64,000 nt of DNA from Hydractinia symbiolongicarpus (lineage: Eukaryota; Cnidaria; Hydrozoa; Anthoathecata; Hydractiniidae). The notes under the pieces were generated by a model. The model was not told the origin of the DNA, searched no databases, and saw only the letters and a program-made list of their open reading frames with translations. Location of the stretch: positions 32,294,001 to 32,358,000 of the forward strand of contig NC_079882.1 in assembly GCF_029227915.1 (NCBI RefSeq). Direction: 5' to 3'. This document shows, piece after piece, positions 50,801 to 62,100 of this stretch (its first letter is position 1; each line of letters opens with the position of its first letter). The translations under genes and the position numbers were made by a program.

Positions 50801-53800
50801 ACATTCGACTATACGGGCCAAGCCCCGGATTTACGGGAAAACGCGGATTTCGTTTGCCGGCGATTAAACCTCTTTCATTAAGCGTCTCATCAAAAATGAA
50901 AACATATTTGAAAACTACAAGTCTCATGCGTTTTAGTGGTGAAAAAAAATTTTAAAAAATCGTTCGGGAAATGAGTTTACTCCCTGGGTACTTTCTTTGT
51001 ATACATTCGACTATACGGGCCAAGCCCCGGATTTACGGGAAAACGCGGGATTTCGTTTGCCGGCGATTAAACCTCTTTTATTCAGCGTCTTATTAAAAAT
51101 GAAAACATTATTAAAAACTACAAGTCTTATGCGTTTTAGTGGTGAAAAAATAATTTTAAAAATCGTTCTGGAAATGAGTTTACTCCCTGGGTACTTTCTT
51201 TGTATACTTTTGACTATACGGGCCGAGTCCGGGATTTAGGGAAATCGCAGGTTTTCGTTTGCCGGCGATTAAACTGCTTTTATTCAGCGTCTCATCAAAA
51301 ATGAAAACATATTTGAAAACTACAAGTCTCATGCGTTTTAGTGGGGAAAAAATAATTTAAAAAATCGTTCGGGAAATGGTTTTACTTCCTGGGTACTTTC
51401 TTTGTATACTTTTGACTATACGGGCCAAGCCGGGATTTACGGGAAATCGCGGGTTTTCGTTTGCCGGCGATTAAACTTCTTTTATTCAGCGTCTCATCAA
51501 AAATGAAAACATTTTTAAAAACTACAAGTCTTATGCGTTTTAGTGGTGAAAAAATAATTTAAAAAATCGTTCGGGAAATGAGTTTACTCCCTGGGTACTT
51601 TCTTTGTATACATTCGACTATACGGGCCAAGCCCCGGATTTACGGGAAAACGCGGGATTTCGTTTGCCGGCAATTAAACCTCTTTCATTAAGCGTCTCAT
51701 CAAAAATGAAAACATTTTTGAAAACTACAAGTCTCATGCGTTTTAGTGGTGAAAAAATAATTTAAAAAATCGTTCGGGAAATGAGTTTACTCCCTGGGTA
51801 CTTTCTTTATATACTTTTGACTATACGGGCCGAGTCCCAGATTTATGGGAAATCGCGGATTTTCGTTTGCCGGCGATTAAACTTCTTTTATTCAGCGTCC
51901 CATCAAATATGAAAATATTTTTGAAAACTACAAGTCTCATGCGTTTAGTGGTAAAAAAATAATATAAAAAATCGTTCGTGAAATGAGTTTACTCCCTGGG
52001 TACTTTCTTTGTATACTTTTGACTATACGGGCCAAGCCCGGGATTTACGGGAAATCGCGGGTTTTCGTTTGCCGGCGATTAAACTGCTTTTATTCAGCGT
52101 CTCATCAAAAAGGAAAACATTTTTGAAAACTACAAGTCTCATGCGTTTTAGTGGTGAAAAAATAATTTAAAAAATCGTTCGGGAAATGAGTTTACACCCT
52201 GGGTACTTTCTTTGTATACTTTTGACTATACGGGCCGAGTCCGGGATTTACGGGAAATCGCAGGTTTTCGTTTGCCGGCGATTAAACTTCTTTTGTTCAG
52301 CGTCTCATCAAAAATGAAAACATTTTTGAAAACTACAAGTCTCATACGTTTTAGTGGTGAAAAAATAATTTAAAAATTCGTTCGGGAAATGAGTTTACTC
52401 ACAGGGTACTTTCTTTGTATACATTCAACTATACGTGCCAAGCCCGGGATTTACGGGAAATCGCGGGTTTTCGTTTGCTGGCGATTAAACTGCTTTTATT
52501 CAGCGTCTCATCAAAAATGAAAACATTCTTGAAAACTACAAGTCTCATGCGTTTTAGTGGTGAAATAATAATTTAAGAAATCGTTTGGGAAATGAGTTTA
52601 CTCCCTGGGTACTTTCTTTGTATACTTTTGACTATACGGGCTGAGTACGGGATTTACGGGAAATCACAGTTTTTCGTTTGCCCGCGATTAAACTTCTTTT
52701 ATTCAGCGTCTCATCAAAAATAAAAACATTTTTGAAAACTACAAGTCTCATGCGTTTTAGTGGTGAAAAAATAATTTAAAAAATCGTTCGGGAAATGAGT
52801 TTACACCCTGGGTACTTTCTTTGTATACTTTTGACTATACGGGCCGAGTCCAGGATTTACGGGAAATCGCAGGTTTTCGTTTGCCGGCGATTAAACTTCT
52901 TTTATTCAGCGTCTCATCAAAAATGAAAACATTTTTGAAAACTACAAGTCTCATACGTTTTAGTGGTGAAAAAATAATTTAAAAATTCGTTCGGGAAATG
53001 AGTTTACTGACTGGGTACTTTCCTTGTATACTTTTAACTATACGGACCGAGTCCAGGATTTACGGTAAAATCGCAGGTTTTCGTTTGCCGGCGATTAAAC
53101 TTCTTTTATTCAGCGTCTCATCAAAAATAAAAACATTTTTGAAAACTACAAGTCTCATGCGTTTTAGTGGTGAAAAAATAATTTAAAAAATCGTTCGGGA
53201 AATGAGTTTACACCCTGGGTACTTTCTTTGTATACTTTTGACTATACGGGCCGAGTCCAGGATTTACGGGAAATCGCAGGTTTTCGTTTGCCGGCGATTA
53301 AACTTCTTTTATTCAGCGTCTCATCAAAAATGAAAACATTTTTGAAAACTACAAGTCTCATACGTTTTAGTGGTGAAAAAATAATTTAAAAATTCGTTCA
53401 GGAAATGAGTTTACTGACTGGGTACTTTCCTTGTATACTTTTAACTATACGGACCGAGTCCGGGATTTACGGTAAAATCGCAGGTTTTCGTTTGCCGGCG
53501 ATTAAACTTCTTTTATTCAGCGTCTCATCAAAAATGAAAACATTTTTAAAAACTACAAGACTTATGCGTTTTAGTGGTGAAAAAATAATTTAAAAAATCG
53601 TTCGGGAAATGAGTTTACTCCCTGGGTACTTTCTTTGTATACATTCGACTATACGGGCCAAGCCCCGGATTTATGGGAAAACGCGGATTTCGTTTGCTGG
53701 TGATTAAACCTCTTTCATTAAGCGTCTCATCAAAAATGAAAACATATTTGAAAACTACAAGTCTCATGCGTTTTAGTGGTGAAAAAAAAATTTAAAAAAT

Positions 53801-56800
53801 CGTTCGGGAAATGAGTTTACTCCCTGGGTACTTTCTTTGTATACATTCGACTATACGGGCCAAGCCCCGGATTTACGGGAAAACGCGGGATTTCGTTTGC
53901 CGGTGATTAAACCTCTTTCATTAAGCGTCTCATCAAAAATGAAAACATTTTTGAAAACTACAAGTCTCATGCGTTTTATTGGTGAAAAAATAATTTAAAA
54001 AATCGTTCGAGAAATGGGTTTACTCCTTGGGTACTTTCTTTGTATACTTTTGACTATACGGCCGAGTCCGGGATTTACGGGAAATCGCGGATTTTCGTTT
54101 GCCGGCGATTAAACTTCTTTTATTCAGCGTCCCATCAAATATGAAAATATTTTTGAAAACTACAAGTCTCATGCGTTTAGTGGTAAAAAAATAATATAAA
54201 AAATCGTTCGGGAAATGAGTTTACTCCCTGGGTACTTTCTTTGTATACTTTTGACTATACGGGTCAAGCCCGGGATTTACGGGAAATCGCGGGTTTTCGT
54301 TTGCCGGCGATTAAACTGCTTTTATCAGCGTCTCATCAAAAAGGAAATCATTTTTAAAAAGTACAAGTCTCATGCGTTTTAGTGGTGAAAAAATAATTTA
54401 AAAAATCGTTTGGGAAATGAGTTTACTACCTGGGTACTTTCTTTGTATACTTTTGACTATACGGGTCAAGCCGGGATTTATGGGAAATCGCGGGTTTTCG
54501 TTTGCCGGCGATTAAACTTCTTTTATTCATCGTCTCATCAAAAATGAAAACATTTTTAAAAACTACAAGTCTTATGCGTTTTAGTAGTGAAAAAATAATT
54601 TAAAAAATCGTTCTGGAAATGAGTTTACTCCCTGGGTACTTTCTTTGTATACATTCGACTATACGGGCCAAGCCCCGGATTTACGGGAAAACGCGGGATT
54701 TCGTTTGCCGGTGATTAAACCTCTTTCATTAAGCGTCTCATCAAAAATGAAAACATTTTTGAAAACTACAAGTCTCATGCGTTTTAGTGGTGAAAAAATA
54801 ATTTAAAAAATCGTTCGAGAAATGGGTTTACTCCTTGGGTACTTTCTTTGTATACTTTTGACTATACGGGCCGAGTCCGGGATTTACGGGAAATCGCGGA
54901 TTTTCGTTTGCCGGCGATTAAACTTCTTTTATTCACCGTCCCATCAAATATGAAAATATTTTTGAAAACTACAAGTCTCATGCGTTTAGTGGTAAAAAAA
55001 TAATATAAAAAATCGTTCGGGAAATGAGTTTACTCCCTGGGTACTTTCTTTGTATACTTTTGACTATACGGGCCAAGCCCGGGATTTACGGGAAATCGCG
55101 GGTTTTCGTTTGCCGGCGATTAAACTGCTTTTATCAGCGTCTCATCAAAAAGGAAATCATTTTTAAAAAGTACAAGTCTCATGCGTTTTAGTGGTGAAAA
55201 AATAATTTAAAAAATCGTTTGGGAAATGCGTTTACTACCTGGGTACTTTCTTTGTATACTTTTGACTATACGGGTCAAGCCGGGATTTATGGGAAATCGC
55301 GGGTTTTCGTTTGCCGGCGATTAAACTTCTTTTATTCATCGTCTCATCAAAAATGAAAACATTATAAAAACTACAAGTCTTATGCGTTTTAGTAGTGAAA
55401 AAATAATTTAAAAAATCGTTCTGGAAATGAGTTTACTCACAGGGTACTTTCTTTGTATACATTCGACTATACATGCCAAGCCCGGGATTTACGGGAAATC
55501 GCGGGTTTTCGTTTGTCGGCGATTAAACTGCTTTTATTCAGCGTCTCATCAAAAATGAAAACATTCTTGAAAACTACAAGTCTCACGCGTTTTAGTGGTG
55601 AAATAAGAATTTAAGAAATCGTTTGGGAAATGAGTTTACTCCCTGGGTACTTTCTTTGTATACTTTTGACTAGACGGGCCGAGTACGGGATTTACGGGAA
55701 ATCGCAGGTTTTCGTTTGCCGGCGATTAAACTTCTTTTATTCAGCGTCTCATCAAAAATGAAAACATTTTTGAAAACTACAAGTCTCATGCGTTTTAGTG
55801 GTGAAAAAATAATTTAAAAAATCGTTCGGGAAATGAGTTTACACCCTGGGTACTTTCTTTGTATACTTTTGACTATACGGGCCAAGCCCGGGATTTACGG
55901 GAAATCGCGGGTTTTCGTTTGCCGGCGATTAAACTGCTTTTATCAGCGTCTCATCAAAAAGGAAATCATTTTTAAAAAGTACAAGTCTCATGCGTTTTAG
56001 TGGTGAAAAAATAATTTAAAAAATCGTTTGGGAAATGAGTTTACTACCTGGGTACTTTCTTTGTATACTTTTGACTATACGGGTCAAGCCGGGATTTATG
56101 GGAAATCGCGGGTTTTCGTTTGCCGGCGATTAAACTTCTTTTATTCAAAGTCTCATCAAAAATGAAAACATTTTTAAAAACTACAAGTCTTATGCGTTTT
56201 AGTAGTGAAAAAATAATTTAAAAAATCGTTCTGGAAATGAGTTTACTCACAGGGTACTTTCTTTGTATACATTCGACTATACATGCCAAGCCCGGGATTT
56301 ACGGGAAATCGCGGGTTTTCGTTTGTCGGCGATTAAACTGCTTTTATTCAGCGTCTCATCAAAAATGAAAACATTCTTGAAAACTACAAGTCTCACGCGT
56401 TTTAGTGGTGAAATAAGAATTTAAGATTTCGTTTGGGAAATGAGTTTACTCCCTGGGTACTTTCTCTGTATACTTTTGACTAGACGGGCCGAGTACGGGA
56501 TTTACGGGAAATCGCAGGTTTTCGTTTGCCGGCGATTAAACTTCTTTTATTCAGCGTCTCATCAAAAATGAAAACATTTTTGAAAACTACAAGTCTCATG
56601 CGTTTTAGTGGTGAAAAAATAATTTTAAAAATCGTTCGGGAAATGAGTTTACACCCTGGGAACTTTCTTTGTATACTTTTGACTATACGGGCCGAGTCCG
56701 GGATTTACGGGAAATCGCAGGTTTTCGTTTGCCGGCGATTAAACTTCTTTTATTCAGCGTCTCATCAAAAATGAAAACATTTTTGAAAACTACAAGTCTC

Positions 56801-59123
56801 ATACGTTTTAGTGGTGAAAAAATAATTTAAAAATTCGTTCGGGAAATGAGTTTACTCACTGGGTACTTTCCTTGTAAACTTTTAACTATACGGACCGAGT
56901 CCGGGATTTACGGGAAATCGCGGGTTTTCGTTTGCCGGCGATTAAACTTCTTTTATTCAGCGTCTCATCAAAAATGAAAACATTTTTAAAAACTACAAGT
57001 CTCATGGGGTTTAGTGGTGAAATAATAATTTAAAAAATCGTTTGGGAAATGAGTTTACTCCCTGGGCACTTTCTTTGTATACTTTTGACTATACGGGCCG
57101 AGTCCAGGAATTACGGGAAATCGCAGGTTTTCGTTTGCTGGCGATTAAACTTCTTTTATTCACCGTCTCATCAAAAATGAAAACATTTTTAAAAACTACA
57201 AGTCTCATGCGTTTTAGTGGTGAAAAAGTAATTTAAAAAATCGTTCAGGAAATGAGTTTACTCCCTGGGTACTTTCTTTGTATACTTTTGACTATACGGG
57301 CCGAGTCCAAGGTTTACGGGAAATGGCGGGTTTTCGTTTGCCGGCGATTAAACTTCTTTTATTCAGCGTCTCATCAAAAATGAAAACATTTTTAAAAACT
57401 ACAAGTCTCATGCGTTGTAGTGGTGAAAAAATAATTTAGAAAATCGTTCGGGAAATGAGTTTACTCCCTGGGTACTTTCTTTGTATACTTTTGACTATAC
57501 GGGCCAAACCCGGGATTTACGGGAAATCGCGGGTTTTCGTTTGCCGGCGATTAAACTTCTTTTATTCAGCGTCTCATCAAAAATGAAAACATTTTTGAAA
57601 ACTACAAGTCTCATGCGTTTTAGTGGTGAAAAAATAATTTTAAAAATCGTTCGGGAAATGAGTTTACACCCTGGGAACTTTCTTTGTATACTTTTGACTA
57701 TACGGGCCGAGTCCGGGATTTACGGGAAATCGCAGGTTTTCGTTTGCCGGCGATTAAACTTCTTTTATTCAGCGTCTCATCAAAAATGAAAACATTTTTG
57801 AAAACTACAAGTCTCATACGTTTTAGTGGTGAAAAAATAATTTAAAAATTCGTTCGGGAAATGAGTTTACTCACTGGGTACTTTCCTTGTAAACTTTTAA
57901 CTATACGGACCGAGTCCGGGATTTACGGGAAATCGCGGGTTTTCGTTTGCCGGCGATTAAACTTCTTTTATTCAGCGTCTCATCAAAAATGAAAACATTT
58001 TTAAAAACTACAAGTCTCATGGGGTTTAGTGGTGAAATAATAATTTAAAAAATCGTTTGGGAAATGAGTTTACTCCCTGGGCACTTTCTTTGTATACTTT
58101 TGACTATACGGGCCGAGTCCAGGAATTACGGGAAATCGCAGGTTTTCGTTTGCTGGCGATTAAACTTCTTTTATTCAGCGTCTCATCAAAAATGAAAACA
58201 TTTTTGAAAACTGCAAGTCTCATGCGTTTTAGTGGTGAAAAAGTAATTTAAAAAATCGTTCGGGAAATGAGTTTACTCCCTGGGTACTTTCTTTGTATAC
58301 TTTTGACTATACGGGCCGAGTCCAAGGTTTACGGGAAATGGCGGGTTTTCGTTTGCCGGCGATTAAACTTCTTTTATTCAGCGTCTCATCAAAAATGAAA
58401 ACATTTTTAAAAACTACAAGTCTCATGCGTTGTAGTGGTGAAAAAATAATTTAGAAAATCGTTCGGGAAATGAGTTTACTCCCTGGGTACTTTCTTTGTA
58501 TACTTTTGACTATACGGGCCAAACCCGGGATTTACGGGAAATCGCGGGTTTTCGTTTGCCGGCGATTAAACTTATTTTATTCAGCGTCTCATCAAAAATG
58601 AAAACATTCTTAAAAACTACAAGTCTTATGCGTTTTAGTGGTGAAAAAATAATTTAAAAAATCGTTCTGGAAATGAGTTTACTCCCTGGGTACTTTCTTT
58701 GTATACTTTTGACTATACGGGCCGAGTCCGGGATTTAGGGAAATCGCAGGTTTTCGTTTGCCGGCGATTAAACTGCTTTTATTCAGCGTCTCATCAATAA
58801 TGAAAACATTTTTGAAAACTACAAGTCTCAGGCGTTTTAGTGGTGAAAAAATAATTTAAAAAATCGTTCGGGAAATGAGTTTACTCCCTGGGTACTTTCT
58901 TTGTATACTTTTGACTATACGGACCAAGCCGGGATTTACGGGAAATCGCGGGTTTTCGTTTGCCGGCGATTAAACTTCTTTTATTCAGCGTCTCATCAAA
59001 AATGAAAACATTTTTAAAAACTACAAGTCTTATGCGTTTTAGTGGTGAAAAAATAATTTAAAAAATCGTTCTGGAAATGAGTTTACTCCCTGGGCACTTT
59101 CTTTGTATACATTCGACTATACG
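47822..59123. repeat. Copy 2 of the 56-monomer tandem duplication
   Basis: This is the second copy of the block at 36,474-47,776 and directly follows it, with about 45 bp of a GTTTTCCCGC-type monomer between the two matched regions. Differences from copy 1 include ATTATAAAAAC near 55,361 (one base shorter), TTGCATAC near 47,970 and AAATGCGTTTAC near 55,226. To the right, homology stops where 59,124 reads GTGCCAAGCCC and copy 1 reads GGGCCAAACCC. All nested repeats of copy 1 reappear here. Confidence 0.93.
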
Positions 59124-62100
59124 TGCCAAGCCCGGGATTTACGGGAAATCGCGGGTTTTCGTTTGCCGGCGATTAAACTGCTTTTATTCAGCGTCTCATC
59201 AAAAATGAAAACATTTTTAAAAACTACAAGTCTCACGCGTTTTAGTGGTGAAAAAGTAATTTAAAAAATTGTTCGGGAAATGAGTTTACTCCCTGGGTAC
59301 TTTCTTTGTATACTTTTGACTATACCGGCCGAGTCCGGGATTTACGGGAAATCGCGGTTTTTCGTTTGCCGGCGATTAAACTTCTTTTATTCAGCGTCCC
59401 ATCAAATATGAAAATATTTTTGAAAACTACAAGTCTCATGCGTTTAGTGGTAAAAAAATAATATAAAAAATCGTTCGGGAAATGAGTTTACTTCCTGGGT
59501 AGTTTCTTTGTATACTTTTGACTATACGGGCCAAGCCCGGGATTTACGGTAAATCGCGGGTTCTCGTTTGCCGGCGATTAAACTTCTTTTATTCAGCGTC
59601 TCATCAAAAATGAAAACATTTTTAAAAACTACAAGTCTTATGCGTTTTAGTGGTGAAAAAATAATTTAAAAAATCGTTCTGGAAATGAGTTTACTCCCTG
59701 GGCACTTTCTTTGTATACATTCGACTATACGTGCCAAGCCCGGGATTTACGGGAAATCGCGGGTTTTCGTTTGCCGGCGATTAAACTGCTTTTATTCAGC
59801 GTCTCATCAAAAATGAAAACATTTTTAAAAACTACAAGTCTCACGCGTTTTAGTGGTGAAAAAGTAATTTAAAAAATCGTTCGGGAAATGTGTTTACTCC
59901 CTGGGTACTTTCTTTGTATACTTTTGACTATGCGGGCCGAGTCCGGGATTTACGGGAAATCGCGGTTTTTCGTTTGCCGGCGATTAAACTTCTTTTATTC
60001 AGCGTCTCATCAAAAATGAAAACATTTTTAAAAACTACAAGTCTTATGCGTTTTAGTGGTGAACAAATAATTTAAAAAATCGTTCTGGAAATGAGTTTAC
60101 TCACAAGGGACTTTCTTTGTATACATTCGACTATACGTGCCAAGCCCCGGATTTACGGGAAATTGCGGGTTTTCGTTTGCCGGCGATTAAACTTCTTTTA
60201 TTCAGCGTCTCATCATAAATGAAAACATTCTTGAAAACTACAAGTCTCATGCGTTTTAGTGGTGAAATAATAATTTAAAAAATCGTTTGGGAATTGTGTT
60301 TACTCCCTGGGTACTTTCTTTGTATACTTTTGACTATACGGGCCGAGTCCAGGATTTACGGGAAATCGCAGGTTTTCGTTTGCCGGCGATTAAACTTCAT
60401 TTATTCAGCGTCTCATCAAAAATGAAATCATTTTTAAAAACTACAAGTCTCATGCGTTTTAGTGGTGAAAAAGTAATTTAAAAAATCGTTCGGGAAATCA
60501 GATTACTCCCTGGGTACTTTCTTTGTATACTTTTGACTATACGGGCCCAGCCCGGGATTTACGGAAAAACGCGGGTTTTCGTTTGCCGGCGATTAAACTT
60601 CTTTTATTCAGCGTCTCATCAAAAATGAAAACATTTTTCAAAACTACAAGTCTCATGCGTTTTAGCGGTGAAAAAATAATTTAAAAAATCGTTCGGGAAA
60701 TGAGTTTACTCCCTGGGTACTTTCTTTGTATACTTTTGACTATACGGGCCGAGTCCGGGATTTACGGGAAATCGCGGTTTTCCGTTTGCCGGCGATTAAA
60801 CATCTTTTATTCAGCGTCTCATCAAAAATGAAAACATTTTTAAAAACTACAAGTCTCATGCGTTTTAGTGGTGAAAAAGTAATTTAAAAAATCGTTCGGG
60901 AAATCAGTTTACTCCCTGGGTACTTTCTTTGTATACTTTTGACTATACGGGCCAAGCCCGGGATTTGCGGAAAAACGCGGGTTTTCGTTTGCCGGCGATT
61001 AAACTTCTTTTATTCAGCGTCTCATCAAAAATGAAAACATTTTTCAAAACTACAAGTCTCATGCGTTTTAGTGGTGAAAAAATAATTTAAAAAATCGTTC
61101 GGGAAATGAGTTTACTCCCTGGGTACTTTCTTTGTATACTTTTGACTATACGGGCCGAGTCCGGGATTTACGGGAAATCGCTGATTTTCTTTTGCCAGCG
61201 ATTAAACTTCTTTTATCCAGCGTCCCATCAAAAATGAAAACATTTTTAAAAACTACAAGTCTCATGCGTTTTAGTGGTGAAAAAGTAATTTAAAAAATCG
61301 TTCGGGAAATCAGTTTACTCCCTGGGTACTTTCTTTGTATACTTTTGACTATACGGGCCAAGCCCGGGATTTACGGAAAAACGCGGGTTTTCGTTTGCCG
61401 GCGATTAAACTTCTTTTATTCAGCGTCTCATCAAAAATGAAAACATTTTTGAAAACTACAAGTCTCATGCGTTTTAGTGGTGAAAAAATAATTTAAAAAA
61501 TCGTTCGGGAAATGAGTTTACTCCCTGGGTACTTTCTTTGTATACTTTTGACTATACGGGCCGAGTCCGGGATTTACGGGAAATCGCAGATTTTCTTTTG
61601 CCGGCGATTAAACTTCTTTTATCCAGCGTCCCATCAAATATGAAAATATTTTTGAAAACTACATGTCTCATGCGTTTAGTGGTAAAAAAATAATATAAAA
61701 AATCGTTCTGGAAATGAGTTTACTCCCTGGGTAGTTTCTTTGTATACTTTTGACTATACGAAGCCGGGATTTACGGGAAATCGCGGGTTCTCGTTTGCCG
61801 GCGATGAAACTTTTTTTATTCAGCGTCTCATCAAAAATGAAATCATTTTTAAAAACTACCAGTCTTGTGCGTTTTAGTGGTGAAAAAATAATTTAAAAAA
61901 TCGTTCTGGAAATGAGTTTACTCACAAGGGACTTTCTTTGTATACATTCGACTATACGTGCCAAGCCCGGGATTTACGGGAAATCGCGGGTTTTCGTTTG
62001 CCGGCGATTAAACTTCTTTTATTCAGCGTCTCATCATAAATGAAAACATTCTTGAAAACTACAAGTCTCATGCGTTTTAGTGGTGAAATAATAATTTAAA

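Noticed and set aside
36474-59123. A possible new functional system in the large repeated block
   Set aside because: Every base of the block is satellite monomer; the block is defined by copying, not by new content. Its interest is evolutionary.
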